Shown: one piece after another, positions 1 to 12,639 of the stretch | Numbering within the stretch: the first letter of the stretch is position 1 | Layout: every line of letters starts with the position of its first letter | Assembly: GCA_015039465.1 (NCBI GenBank) | Contig: MU130154.1 | Span: 895,275 to 959,274 of the forward strand | Length of the DNA stretch: 64,000 nt | Direction: 5' to 3' | Source of the DNA: Phlegmacium glaucopus | Taxonomy: Eukaryota > Basidiomycota > Agaricomycetes > Agaricales > Cortinariaceae | Notes under the pieces: generated by a model | Databases searched by the model: none | Seen by the model: only the letters and a program-made list of their open reading frames with translations | Told to the model about the DNA's origin: nothing | Position numbers and translations under genes: made by a program

Positions 1-2298
1 TAGAAAACAACCCTACACAAATCAATGGTCATCCAGCTTGGGCTTCAGGTACACTTCCTATCTTTAAACAAGAATTTTCCAAAGTTAACCATTAGAATTT
101 AGAATGGGGTTTGGCAAGTAGTTCACAACGCCCCATGGACCCAGTTACGAATACTTTCTGTGCAGTAGGTGGTTCATCGATTTCTCTGTTCCTGTTCGCT
201 AAACATATTTATTTGCGAAGGGGGGGAATGTTCTCGGGAACGGAACATGGCTCAATGTTGGCGGAAACCAAGGTGTTACTCTTGGTGGAGGGCCCGCTGA
301 TAGTCAGTCTGGTGGGGGTCTTTACGATGACCCCGATGGCAGACAATCGTTCGTGATTATTATCCTATTTTCTACACGTGCTAACTACTCGGCATAGTAT
401 ACGGTTCGTGTGCAAGAATATCTTTTAACCGAACACTGGATGTCAACGTTATTTCTAGGATGCTCACACCCTGTGACGATGGAACTTGTGACTGGATCTT
501 GTCCCCAGACGAAATTGATCAAAGGTGGTATCCAACGCTGTGGGTATAAATTACTTTCATACCTTTTTACGCCTCTCATCGTGTCCTGCAACAGTGAAGC
601 CCTTGAAGATGGTTCCATGATCATTGTACGTAACATTCATTCATATTTTCTCAAGCTGCCACGAAACATTCCACGTTTTTTATATAGCTTGGTGGCTGCA
701 GAACTGGTGGTTACGTCAATGATGCTTCTCAAGATAATCCTACCTACGAATTTTTCCCTCCAAAGGGCGACCTCATCACATCTCCGATCCTTCAAAGAAC
801 TCTCCCCGCCAATCTCTTCCCTCTAACTTGGCTTGTGCCTTCAGGAAACCTTTTGATCCAGTCGAATTGGGAAACAGTGTTGCTCGACTACAAGACCAAT
901 ACTGAGACTCCACTAGATAACATCCCAGATGCTGTAAGAACCTATCCCGCGAGTGCAGCAACAATGATGCTGCCTCTGACCCCCGCAAATAACTGGACCG
1001 CTACCATTCTTTTCTGTGGTGGTTCCAATGTTCAAAAAAACCAGTACTAATCTTTTCACTTTTGGTTACTTGTCAGTAATTGATCGGTGAAACCTACAGG
1101 TGGACTTCCCCTGATTTTATTGTCCCTACATATCCGGCCTCAAGCTCCTGTGTCAAGATCACTCCGGACATCTCGAGTTCATATGTTCAAGATGATCCAA
1201 TGCTCCAGCCCCACTCCATGTCCAATTTCATTGCTCTTCCGGATGGCAGACTTCTCAATCTCAATGGCGCTGCATTGGGTAAGTTTTATATACAGTGTCA
1301 ACTGCAACGGTTTGTTTTGACGCGTCATTTTCTCTTCAATAGGCACCGCTGGTTACGGGAACAACTCTTGGGCGATCGGTCATTCATATGCAGACGCCCC
1401 AGTCTTGTTGCCTGCTATCTATGACCCAGCTGCTGCGGCAGGTCAACGATGGTCAAGTGATGGCCTATCACCCAGTATTGTGCCACGCCTGTACCACTCT
1501 AGTGCCACGCTACTGCCCGATGGTAATTTCAGTACTTTGGTCTGTTTGTAGCCAATCTCTGACTTGGAATGTTTGTAGGATCTGTTTTGGTTTCAGGATC
1601 TAACCCAAACCCCGATCACACTGTTGGTCCACAAGTCAAGTACCCAACAGAGTATCGAACAGAACTGTTTTACCCTTCGTACTTCAACGAGCGGCGCCCG
1701 CAACCCCGAGGCCTTCTTGCCCAGTATTCATACGGCGGCCCAAGTTTTGATGTCTCCCTAACCTCTGACGATCTCTTTGGCGATGTCGAGAATGTGAAAA
1801 CCGTAAAAGTGGTAATCATCCGGACTGGATTCGCCACTCACGCCATGGTTTGTACTCCTATACCAAATCTCTTGAAAGAGGTCCATTCTTACTTACTTGC
1901 GCATAACCTTTTTTTTTAAGAACATGGGCCAGCGATATGTTCAACTGAACTCGACATTCACAGCTTATCAAGCAAACAACAGCGCCATTCTTCATGTCAA
2001 CCAACTTCCTCCTAATCCTGCTATCATTGTACCAGGGCCCGCTTTCATTTTCGTCGTAGTGAACGGCATTCCCTCCATTGGGCTTCAAGTCATGCTTGGA
2101 TCTGGTCAACTCGGTCAACAAACACTCCTTCCCCCTGGTGATCTTCCCGCAGAGGACATTGTAAATATAACCACCACACAGTCTTCACAGTCTTCACAGG
2201 CGAGTCAACATAGCTCTGCCAGCCGAGTATCGCAAAGCTCTCTCAGTTGGACCATCTTTTTTAGTTTTCTCTTTGCTTCTTTTCTCTTCAATTCATAG
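1..2298 (+). CDS. Copper radical oxidase, glyoxal oxidase-like (5' partial)
   Basis: Secreted copper radical oxidase of the glyoxal/galactose oxidase fold, expected to oxidise small aldehydes or alcohols and release H2O2 outside the cell. The frame is open from base 3 (NGHPAWAS), so the start and signal peptide lie upstream of the window. Exons joined by eye include 3-48, 103-164 and 221 onward. The spliced product shows the NTFCAGG cysteine and the RWYPT tyrosine expected to form the Cys-Tyr redox cofactor. Further on it has the RLYHSSATLLPDG copper-binding Tyr-His and the ATHAMNMGQRYV histidine of the C-terminal DUF1929 domain. The C-terminus is Ser/Gln-rich and ends in a hydrophobic stretch (SWTIFFSFLFASFLF), which suggests a GPI anchor. 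All expected ligands are present, so it is probably active. The substrate cannot be read from sequence. Confidence 0.9.
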
Positions 2299-3151
2299 GA
2301 ACGCAACTCAGGACATTTATTCTTCTTTTTAACATTACTCATGGACTTAATTTAGACCTAATTGTATATTTAATTGTTATTTCGGTATCCATCGTCATTT
2401 CTTTTCAACTCATGGGACTTGTTGTACCTACATTGTAGATGGATTGCAATACTTGCTATATCTACCAGGACTTTTCTTTTTTCTTCTTTTTTTCATAAGA
2501 CATTTGGTTTGCGGTTATATCGGCTTTGAGTGTAGTAAGGATCAATTATCAGTCGTTGGTGACTAGTATATCTGTATGTAAAACAAACTCTTGGTAATAC
2601 TAAGGTATTTACTGCAGAAGATCCTGCCCTTGTCTGTCCATGGATGAAAAAGGTCTCTAATCCATCAATAATGTAGGGGTTAAAAAAGGAGAAAGGTCGG
2701 CACCGGGTCCATTATTTATTTCAATTCAAGAAACAAAGTTGTCACGTAGGTTCGGGCACCTGATGATGAGAAAGAATCGTTTCTTTCGAGTACGGCGAAT
2801 ACCTTGGAACTATTTATCTTGGCATTTTGGGTACGAACTACGCGGGAAATTTCGAAACGCAAGAATCCATGGAATATCAGACGACCCCTTCCACTGTAAA
2901 AATGGAACTATATTGGAAGAAGCGAGAAGGGGATTAGTAGGGTGAGTATATGATAGATGGGAGGTTCTAAGGTGGTTATACCACAAGCAGTCGGGTCAAC
3001 TGATATCACTCACCTCACGATCAAATCCTTACACGGCAACGACACCGAAAAAGCCAACTCTAAAACGTACGCTTTGGTCAGCTTATCCTCTAGTCACAGG
3101 AGAAAGTTTATCCTTTGGCCACATAGTCGGATCTATCTACTGATTCCATAA
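2299..3151. other. Intergenic region, no gene seen
   Basis: This AT-rich stretch separates the oxidase stop from the kinase start. It includes the oxidase 3' flank with T-rich runs. Short open frames at 2739-2945 and 2957-3151 have no recognisable protein character. An additional upstream exon of the kinase gene cannot be excluded. Confidence 0.5.
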
Positions 3152-4443
3152 ATGCAACGTCCAGCTTTCACGAGGGGTTTTACCCGTACGATAACACCCC
3201 CTCTGCCACCCGAACCTCGAACTCCAACAGCGCAAACCACTCAGATGCCGAAAGCCTTGCATGTTAAGCGTGTTACATTGACTTCAAAGAAAAACTGGTG
3301 GATGGGTGAGTTTCATAATATCCTTCAAAAGGACAAGACGAATCTTAATTCCTGTGCACAGTGGAAATGAATGAAGACGAAGAGTCGCAACCTGGACATT
3401 CTGTCAACTCATTTCCCTCCTCTGAAGAGACTGCAGTTGAGCCTGTGGTACAATACAATCATGGACTGGATGAGCAACATCATACAATGGATCTGCAACA
3501 GACCCATACCCCTCCCCCTTCACCCATCTATAATCCTCCACGCCATCCAACTTCTATCTTCTCTTTCCCAACTCCTACGGCGTACTGTGCTCCTCCTAAT
3601 CCAACAGCGAGTCTCAACCCCTTCGCACATGGTTCGGCCTCTGAACTATTCAAATGCGTTGTGAAGAAACCTGATGTTATTCAGCTCGAGATCAATGGTG
3701 AGATGCAATCCAATGCATCTGATGTCACAGTCCAATTTCTTGCCGAGCTGCGTGTATACACTACTGTTGCACGCCATAGAAACATATGTGGCTTTTTAGG
3801 CTCATTGGAAAACGTGGGGATGGTCCTTGCTTTTATTGATGGTCGGACTCTTTACGATGTGATTATCGAAAGACCAGCATTGACCGAGAAACAGAAGATT
3901 GACTATCACAACCAACTCCTGGACGGACTGAGTCATTTGCACTCATACCGGCTGAGCCATGGTGACCTATCGTTGCTCAACATTCAAGTGACGAAAAGAA
4001 CCAATACAATCAAGCTTCTTGATTTTGGACGGTCTGTGTCTGCGGACTCGATCTTCAAGTCGCCGGACGACGAACCTGTTGATCCATTCTCATATATGAC
4101 TCGAAGACATTATTCTGCGCTACCCAACTTGAAGGTTCCGACGGTCAAAATCGAGCAAATTCATCCTGGTACACGACCCTTCTCAGCCCCTGAGATCTTG
4201 AGAGGAGAATGCCAAGACCCACTGCTCGCGGATGCGTATAGCTTTGGGATGATCATGGTATGTTTGGATCGCTGTGAATCTGTGGATGTAAAGCCCTGGG
4301 AGCAACGGAAGGATAAGCTACCGAATGACCTATTCGATGGTTGTGATATGTTTCAAGAAAGGGCGAAGGAGTACCTGCGTAAATGGGATGATGGGAGGAG
4401 GAGGTTGAGCCGCACAGATATGATAGTTGAAGGAGAACCTTAA
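3152..4443 (+). CDS. Divergent protein kinase-like protein
   Basis: Two exons fit best: 3152-3305 and 3362-4443, with a GTGAGT donor and CACAG acceptor that keep the frame. The N-terminal part of about 140 residues is Pro/Ser-rich and probably disordered. The kinase C-lobe follows in order: HGDLSLLNI (HRD changed to HGD, with catalytic Asp and Asn kept), LLDFGRS (metal-binding DFG) and SAPEILRGE (APE). A glycine-rich loop and a clear VAIK lysine are not visible, while an alpha-C-like glutamate may lie in FLAELRVY. The protein therefore resembles the divergent single-lobe-recognisable kinases that are amplified in mushrooms. It could be an active atypical kinase or a pseudokinase. The upstream Met at 3152 was chosen because it splices in frame. 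Met at 3367 is an alternative start. Confidence 0.65.
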
Positions 4444-4563
4444 GGATCCGGAAAGCGGGACTCCTTGCTCCTCCTCGATAGATACCCTTTTGTACTGGTT
4501 TATTTGCATTGTTTGTTGACAACGTGTGACTATATGCAACAACTTTTCTTTAGCACAATCACA

Positions 4564-7500
4564 ATGAGCGCCGTCTCTTCTCAGCTCTCTTTCCGTTCAT
4601 CAGCTCCCTGGAAACTTAATTCTCGTGTCCTCAACATCATGGACAGTATATACGCAATTGCTTTTGGTCTCGGTCTTCGTACTCTAGTTGATGCAGTCAG
4701 TCAGGATTTCAGGTTGACGGGCTCCTTGATTGGTCTATGGGAGGGCGTCATTACGCTTCATTTCTTGAAGAAAATGCCAAAGTCCTCTGATCCTTACATA
4801 GCCTTTGGAGTTCGTCTCTTTATTGATTTCCTTGTTACCGAGAGCATTGAAAGATTGGTGCTCGTCTTGATCTGGACCGCCTTTGGGATGGTCCTCGCAG
4901 ACGTGGCCCCAGGCATCTGGGACGAGGTTGGATTCAAACGAGTTTGGCGACATTTTCGACGTGATCTATATACCATTTATGATAAGATACCCAAAGTTGC
5001 TTTCTTCCCACCGCCGCGCACCGTTCGATTTTTACCCTCTCGAGAACCCAGTATCATCAGTCCATCCATTACCGCTTCTCAAGACACACCTATCGCAGTC
5101 GTCCCACCATCGTCCTCTGCCCCTTCAGAACCACTCAGACGTCGTGTTCCGGGTTATTACCCAGGAGATTACTCTGACACTGACACTGATCGTGGTTCTA
5201 TCATCAGGAATAGGCCTTCTCCGCGAACTGAAGTAAACGATGCACTTGGCACCAACCATTACAGACTTTCCACCATGCCCACCGCCTATTCAGCGTCCGA
5301 TTTGGACGAGGCTGATCAGTCTTCCGCAGTCTCATCTTCCGATTCCACAGAAATGGGAGATCCACCATCGTTTAACCATGACGGTATTCCAGATATGGAA
5401 GGAGAAGAAGAACAAGCGCTCGTTGATATCAAAGAAGCAGACCCTACTACTCCCCAACAAAAACCCATGTATATACCAATGCCACCTACTCCTTCGGATT
5501 CGGCTGCTCGTTGGGACTTACATCGTGATGTAGTGGAAGATGTTTTACATGGAAGACCACCAGTCCTTCCTGATATACCTGATTCGGTGGAGGATGCGGC
5601 GACTTCAGATGGTTGGGAAAAAATCCAACGAGGAGAGTTGGATGAAGATAAACCGCCAACGCCGCCAGCTAAAGACAGACCTGTTGGTGGTTCCAACGTC
5701 CCGATTCCAATCCCGGTTATGATCCCTTCGTCTGTCCTTCCTGCGGCAATGATGAACACGGGTTCAACCAGTGCCAATCCATTTGATATCGATTACTCGC
5801 ATCTTGACACATCCTCTGACCCAAGTGCTACAACGGCACAACGACGGGAATCCAGGCCACCTCCCTACGTTGATGACTATGACGAGATGTATTACAATCC
5901 GCCACCCTCAAGCGACAATAAGACCGCCGCCGATAATGATCTCAATGTTAACGAACATGTTCAGAACACCAACAACAACGATCATGATAACGACTATAAT
6001 GACTTTGCCAATGTATCTTCCGGACAAACTGGCAACCTTGATTTAGGCGATAGTACTAATCATTGGGCGTCTGGATTGTCCGCATCATTTGATATATCCA
6101 CGCAGGCACAGGCGGATGCCTTGAAAGAGGGGACCATGAGGCAGGTGGAAGAGGAGGCGAAGCGTAAGACCGAGGAGGATGAGAAATTGCAAAAGGAGGA
6201 AAAAATACGAAACGAGAAGGAGATGGAAAGATTACGAAACGAGGAGGAAAGAGTACAGAAGGAGAAGGAGGCGGAAAGAGTGCGAATGGAAGAGGAAATA
6301 GTGCGAATGGAAGAGGAAAGAGTACGAATGGAAGAGGAAAGAGTACGAAAAGAGGAGGAGGAAAAAGTACGAAAGGAGGCAGATAAGAAAAGGAAAGAAA
6401 AGGAAGAGAGGCAGAAAAAGGAAGATGAAGATGCTGCCCTTAGAAAGAAAAAGCAAGAAGAGACTGCTGCAGCGGAGGAAAAGAAGAAAAAGGAGGAGGC
6501 GGAAGTTGAGCAGAAGAGGAAGGATGAAGCTGAAGCTGAGCAGAAGAGAAAGGCTGAAGCTGAGCAGAAGAGGAAGGATGAAGATGAAGCTGAGCAGAAG
6601 AGAAAGGATGAAGATGAAGCTGAGCAGAAGAGAAAGGCTGAAGCTGAACAGAAGAGGAAGGATGAAGTTGAAGTTGAGCAGAAGAGGAAGGATGAAGCTG
6701 AGCAGAAGGGAAAGGATGAAGCTGAGCAGAAGAGGAAGGCTGAAGCTGAGCAGAAGAGGAAGGATGAAGCTGAGCAGAAGAGAAAGGATGACGACGCTGA
6801 ACGAAAGAAAATGAATGATGAAGCTGAGAAGAAGAGAAGGGAGGAGGAAGCCAAGCAGGGGGAAGACACGAAGGAAAGGGTTCCGTCTCCAGGAGAAGCA
6901 GAAGTGCAGGAGAAATTAAAGACTACCCTACCTCCTGGAGACTCTGTGGAGGAAGAATCAACGCAGAGCGAAACCACGGTTCCACCTGAAGATGTGGCAG
7001 AACGGTTGGAACGTATGATGATACTCAGAGCTCAAATGGTCGAACCCGAAAAGCGGCTTGATCAGTACAAGAAAGAAGGTCTCGATGAGCAGAGTGTGGA
7101 GGTAAAGGCGGTAGAGAGAACGTTGAGGAAGTACCGGAGGCAGGCTGGGAGACGATATGCTGCTGGTATGTTTATTCTTCAAGTTTTTCATACGTATCAT
7201 GGTTAAGAGGTTCTGAGCAGTCGAACATCGTCATGAAGAGGACAGTAACATTGTCTTGGACCGCCTACATCCCAAGTTGGCGGAGATGGTACTGGAAGAA
7301 AAACTCGAGCAACTTCTCAATCCAACTTCACGCTCGATAGAATTCGTGTTGACGATTGGTAAATCGAAGGAAGATGCTAAGAAGCAGAAACCCATCGTTG
7401 CGACATTTTTGGAGACGTCTGTATCTCATTTTTTTACGTTTCATACTCAAATCACTCATTTTCGATCTTTTCGATCTTGTAGGTATAATCTTATTAAGTA

Positions 7501-7636
7501 TACCACCGAGAACGAAAATAACAGCAAAATTCGTTCAATTGAGATATCTGAAGAAAACTTTGCTGAGTGGCTTACTGGCTATCGTGCAAAAATAACTAAG
7601 CGGGACTCCGGGGAAGATGATGGCGGTATTTGGTAA
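4564..7636 (+). CDS. Coiled-coil protein with N-terminal membrane-like region
   Basis: The start at 4564 is chosen because the frame further upstream lacks protein character and this ATG lies in a good context (CACAATGAGC). Three exons are inferred: 4564-7165, 7221-7416 and 7483-7636. The N-terminal 150 or so residues hold hydrophobic segments (IAFGLGLRTL, LVLVLIWTAFGMVLADV) that may be membrane helices. A long acidic, Pro/Ser-rich middle follows. At about 6130-6850 lies an extreme charged coiled coil in which AEQKRKDE-like octads repeat more than ten times. The last 130 residues have a helical pattern ending in a segment (RLHPKLAEMVLEEKLEQLL, FVLTIGKS) that faintly recalls an Smr domain, without its DxH signature. 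The function is unknown. Replication slippage in the repeat is likely to make its length variable between strains. Confidence 0.75.
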
Positions 7637-7888
7637 ACCGTTTAGCACGTCCCATACAACCTTCCGGGGTTTTTTTTGTCTTTTGGTGCATATAATACGA
7701 ACTTGTACTTTCCGTTATCCTGCTTTATATATGTACGTACTGGTATTGGCATTGTAGTATTTCGACAATAATTTCTTTACAAATGAGTGTAAAAAGCATA
7801 GTTTGCTGAAATCAGTGTTCAGAAGATTAAAAGAGTGACGAGGGTATGCAGTAGTGTAGTAAGTAGTCTATCAGAGAAATTTGGATGT

Positions 7889-10800
7889 TTACCGTGGCTG
7901 GGCAAATCCTCCAGTAGAGAGACTCTCAGGTAAGAAACCTAAGCAGCTGTCTGCTTCCGTCTTATTTGCGGTCAAAGTAATGACAACGTCTCCTCCCAAT
8001 CTAAAGGCGTCATAGAAATCGACATGGCAGCGAGAAGACGAAGGCACGCCATTGATGGTGACATTTTGAACATAAGCAGGTGTACCAGGTGGGATAATTC
8101 TCTGAATTGATTTAGAGTCGTAGTTGATAGTAGTGACCGTGGTGCTGCTGTTCATAAACGAGTTGTGTATGGTGTATTTAGGAGTGAATGGTGAGAGGAT
8201 AAGTAGTTGAGTCGTGGACGGGACTAATGAAGCATATGAGTATGGATGTTAGTATATAACTCTTTTCATTTAGGTAGTTTTTTTCTAACCTGGATAAAGT
8301 CCTAAGAGATGGAACGAAAGCAGAGAAGCCATAGCAGCTTGATCATCGTTCCCAGGCAATCCAGCAGGCACTAGTTAGCAATGTAAGTTGACCAAGCTAA
8401 AAACTATCATGATCTCCACGTTACTGATGTTAAAGTTGTCGAACACAATCTCCCGTATACGATCTACAGACTTTGCCGGATGGTTAGCATAGTGGTATGC
8501 TATTGGCGTCTTAGGATTGTATCAGGCTCATATGAACATAGAGATTATAGAAACCCCTTTCTTTACCTGGAAAGACGGTTCATTCCCGGCATAATAATAA
8601 CCAGTCTGGGAGATATCCTCAGCAAGTGTAATATCAATAATGCGAGGTGATGGCATACATCGAAGAAGTGGTCCAATCGCTCGACAAAAGTGTCCTAAAT
8701 CCAACAAAGATGAGTCGGGGTGATACTTGATTTACTATTAAGAAAATACTCTCACATTTCCGCCCATAAGTTGAATCAAGTACGCAGTATCGTGAGGGGC
8801 AAACCTTAGACATATAATCATCATTTCTAGCCTTCTGAATTCTTTGATACAATGACGTACCAACTGTACTCCCAGGACGAAGATTCATAAAACCCAATGG
8901 TGTTGTCTGATTGAAGTGAACAGGACCTGCTAACGTTGTCTTGGGGGGAACAATCGACAGGGTTTGTGAAGGCGAAAGAGCCATTAGAATAACGTTTCTG
9001 TGCGAAGCCTGGATGGAACTCATGTATCAGTCACTGATATTTTTTGTTTGTCAATACATCACTCGCACCTTTAAATCCATCACTGACGACTGTAGGATCC
9101 CAGACGTTACGGTAGAACTAGGCGCATGTTAGTTGGAATGATAACCCACGTAAGATAATCGGTCTCACCAAAGAACGATTGGTATACTTGGCCTCGTCAG
9201 CTTTGTTGCCCAACAACTGAGCAACCTGGCGAATACCAAAGTCCTCGAAAGCATACTGTCGTGGGGGTTAATCAGGAAATATAGGATATTATCGAAGCAC
9301 CTACTTCGAGGGTACGACTGCCTTCTCTGGTCTGTCTTCCCGTACTTGAAACATCCAAAACAGCAAATGGTACATAACCATACTGTCTGCAGCGACCAGG
9401 CTGGTCAGACCAGCTGGAAAGAATATATAGGTATTCTACCACTTACTTGTATACATTGACCTGACGCCCCTCAGTATTCCATTCAGGTGGATTGACTTCA
9501 GCATCCGTGACCAAAGCAGAGTAGAGCTCGTTCAAGTTGATTCCCAACTGTTGCGCTTCGTTGTGATAATTTACAGCAAAGTGGGATACGATGCTATCGC
9601 CACTCGAACCTGTTAGGGTCATGAGTAAAAAAAAAAATAGAATAAATCCAAAGCACTCTCGCGAACCTCCTTGCGTCCAACCAGGTAGGTTGTTAGCGCG
9701 ACATTCTGGCATCCAACCATTCTTTCGCCAGCCATCGATATAGTTATCAACAATCTGGGCAAATTCCACAGGAGAATGCAATGCCATCAGTGGATAGAAG
9801 GTTCGGAACTATATGGAATAGTCAGGTTGAGAATCTACTTGTGTAGGAGTCCAATTTGACTGCTAACCGTATCCCAACTATAAGGTAATCTATCAGCCAT
9901 AAAAAGAAAAGGCTAGTAGGAGTAAACTTGACCTGCAGTATAAGGAATCAAAATAGAAAGATGTCGTATTTTCGAACACTCCTTGAGTCTCACCAGTCGC
10001 ATTATTCTGAGTCATCCACGTAAGAAATCAAAAATCAAAAAAAAGTGGTTTAAGGCCAAGAAGGACATACCGGCGTCAAGGAGGCGCGATATAAAGAAGA
10101 ATACAGCATCTCAGTAATGTTGGGTGGAGTACCTCGCACATCAATCTCGATCTTGGACAGTTTTTCTTGCCAAAGAGTCTTCGCTTGACCTTCAATCTCT
10201 TCAAAGGAAGAACTGCCAATTTCGGATTCCGCATTGGCGCAAGCCTGGTCTTGTGAACGAAAAGACACGCCGACGCGAATGTTGACAGTTTTGGGATTGT
10301 TGTCATAGGAGAACAGAGCGCCGGATTGGTATTCATCCCCGATCAAATTCCTAGGGAAGCTGAGGTGGGTTTGCCCTAATCCTTTTGCATCAAGCCCATG
10401 GCTGTAAAAATGTCCTAAACGTCAAAGAGTGTTGAAAGGGTCTGGATTGGACTTACGTATCACCAGTCCACACTCCATATTCGCTCAGCTTCTGTTTACC
10501 GCCATCGAGAAGATCATAACATGCAAAAGCTTGATAGGTATAAATTCCGGGTCCAAAGCTAGATCCAAGTAGGGTGTGAGTAAGCAAATGGTTCAGTTGT
10601 GGAAATGATATGTAGTATTAAACCTGGATCCCCATCGTCCACCGATGGTAATTCTACCTTTCGCAGGATCGATGTTAAGTTCTCCACCGGCGAAGGATGC
10701 TGGCAAGTCATTTGCTAGATCCAGGACAAAATATGGCTTGGAGCCTGATGGGAAAGTGAATCGTTCCAAACCCGCGCGACGTGTTGCAGTTGCTTCCATC

Positions 10801-11622
10801 TTGATGTTATTGTCAAGGGTCAGGGAGAAGTAACCTGGAGAGGCATCTGTAGCACTTACGATATCAGCAAGACAATATACTTGTGTAGTATAGATGACAT
10901 ACCATCACTATTGGGCTTCCGAAGGCGCTGACGTGCCGCAAGCGTCGTAGTGCAGGTATCGAAACCCCCTGGGCAGAGCAGCGGCATGATCTCGAAGTTG
11001 CCATAAGTACCTAAACGTTAGTTTGGACTTGGCACAAAAATCGAAGGGTAAATGATTCTCTTGCTAACCAAGAGACGACCCAGTTCCACTGTCATGCAAG
11101 GGACTAAGGCCTCGAATGAACTGAGTTGGATCAGTGACATAACCTAAGTACCGATTTTAGAGTATTAGTGAATACGATCAGGAAAGGCAATTACCAGCTG
11201 GTGCATATCCGGTCATGTCGGTGGTGAACTTCGCCTGCAAGACAGTACATAAATGTGTGATGGTGAAATTTTGAGTGCGTACCATTCCAAATGGAATTGA
11301 GGCTCCCGGGCTGAGGTATATATTTAGCGCATAAAACTTGAAAAACCATGAGCAGCGACCTACCATACATCACCAAAATTGTCTTCCGAGAATAAAGTAA
11401 GCTGCTGGTATAATAGATACATAGTGTATATGACATACCTGTGCCAATAAAGGGATTGACGAAAGCAGTATAATCGGGATGAGACTGGTTCACAGCAGAA
11501 GCAATCGCCGCTGAAATACGGTTCTGCACGTTTGGAGATGGCTGAGCATGAACCTTGTAAATAGTAAAGAGCGACTGAGATGCAAGAAGAAGGCCCAGGA
11601 CAAAGCCTCGGTTGTTCTGCAT
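7889..11622 (-). CDS. GH92 exo-alpha-mannosidase, secreted
   Basis: Glycoside hydrolase family 92 enzyme, expected to trim alpha-linked mannose from N-glycans or mannoproteins outside the cell using calcium and an inverting mechanism. The start at 11622 gives a typical signal peptide (MQNNRGFVLGLLLASQSLF, cut near VHA-QPSP). VNPFIGTG follows about residue 50 and is the family N-terminal signature. Later come GASIPFGMV, a long beta-sandwich domain, and WSQ-type blocks such as GWMPECRANNLPGWTQGGS. WEYSWFAPHDTAYLIQLMGG carries the presumed general-acid Glu, and GLPGNDDQAAMAS the acidic pair of the catalytic base. The gene has many short introns, and every join I tested keeps the frame. It ends in FAQPR at 7889. 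No break was found. Its first 70 or so bases of coding sequence and its promoter are duplicated at 16755-16831. Confidence 0.92.
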
Positions 11623-12520
11623 TTTTGTTTTCACGATAGGCAGGAAGTTGAATACAAGGAGCCAAATCGTAGCTCTTACTCTGTCTTCAGGACAGGCTTC
11701 TTTTGAAAGGGCCAAAAGAGTGGAAGGGTAAATGAAGGAAGGGAAGGAGGGAAGGACTTATGCTGTATCGCATGCAACCTTGATTTAAATAACGAATGCG
11801 GGTTTTAGTAGTGCTTTACTCAGCGGCGAGCCGGAGGGATTCTATTCAAGCCGCCCAGGATACATAAGTTTTTTTTTTGACACGTTGCAATTCGCTTCAT
11901 AGGACTCGGAAGTTTTTCCCATTCTTAAGGAGGGGATCGATATGAACGACGGCAACAGTGTTCTGGTATGCAATGGGCAATGGGCAAAGATCTGTTTCTG
12001 CTAAGCTTTTGTCAACTTCAGCACTGTGCAATGTTGACGCGTTGTTGACGCTTGATCACATGACGCTACTTTTTCCGTCCATCGTCGACTATAGTTACTT
12101 TTATCTCGTAAAAGTTTCATAATTGCCCGAGGGCGCAGAAGAATGACTTGACAATGCATGACGCATAATGCATAGGCCATATGAGTCAACTATGCATTAT
12201 GAGATACCAAAGCAGCCATTCTATGGTGCGAAATATCGACTCCTTCAGAAAAAACCTCCCTTCAGTACCGTATTGTCGGACAACTCCCGGAGAGTAATAC
12301 GCGTAATGCTGCTGCACTCAACACGATGTCACGGAGTATCGAGTACCGCGAGGTCACCAGCGTCCACCAGAGCACCGCTGGGCGGTCACTCGCCGCAATA
12401 GGTCTTCTCCGAAGATCAGAACCTTGTCGGAAGGGAACGGTTTTAGGCAACGGTTTCGAGCCCATGAAAGCTCCCATCAGGGGCTACCCCGACCGCCCCT
12501 CCAGATTACTGCTTAGGAGT
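11623..12520. promoter_or_regulatory. GH92 upstream region, duplicated in unit B
   Basis: This non-coding stretch precedes the GH92 start and is present again at about 16832-18180. It contains a T-rich run near 11871 and a perfect 12-bp inverted repeat, CATAATGCATAG at 12164-12175 and CTATGCATTATG at 12190-12201, around a 14-nt loop. In unit B the same structure has one mismatch. A GC-richer block around 12340-12500 (CACCAGCGTCCACC, CCGACCGCCC) is also shared. Short frames here look spurious. Promoter activity toward GH92 is inferred only from position. Confidence 0.5.
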
Positions 12521-12534
12521 CTTGTAAGGTATAC

Positions 12535-12590
12535 CGACAGGTATCAACCTGGATACACCATTCTTTGAAGACAAAAGAAAGCCCTGAGAT
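12535..12590 (-). pseudogene. Relic of Xaa-Pro peptidase exon 1 in unit A
   Basis: On the minus strand the segment reads ATG GTG TAT CCA G followed by a GT donor (GTTGATACC). This matches the first exon (M-V-Y-P) and donor of the complete M24 peptidase gene at 40130, together with its upstream flank. The sequence leaves the copy C homology soon after, so the rest of the peptidase gene is absent. It marks the edge of the transferred segment. Confidence 0.75.
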
Positions 12591-12639
12591 GATGGTGGTA
12601 AGATATGATTGCTATTTCGAATCCAGGATTGTTCTCGTC

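Noticed and set aside
6060..6977. Long minus-strand open frame rich in Ser, Phe and Cys
   Set aside because: It is the mirror of the Glu/Lys coiled-coil repeat. Repetitive GAG/AAG codons read as CTC/CTT-type codons on the other strand and give no independent protein character.
7030..7480. Smr endonuclease domain at the C-terminus of the coiled-coil protein
   Set aside because: The order of helices is suggestive, but the LDxH and GxGxHS signatures are missing.
8470..8515. tRNA-like run GGATGGTTAGCATAGTGGTATGC
   Set aside because: It lies inside a GH92 exon encoding YHYANHPAKSVD in frame, and no acceptor or anticodon stem can be formed.
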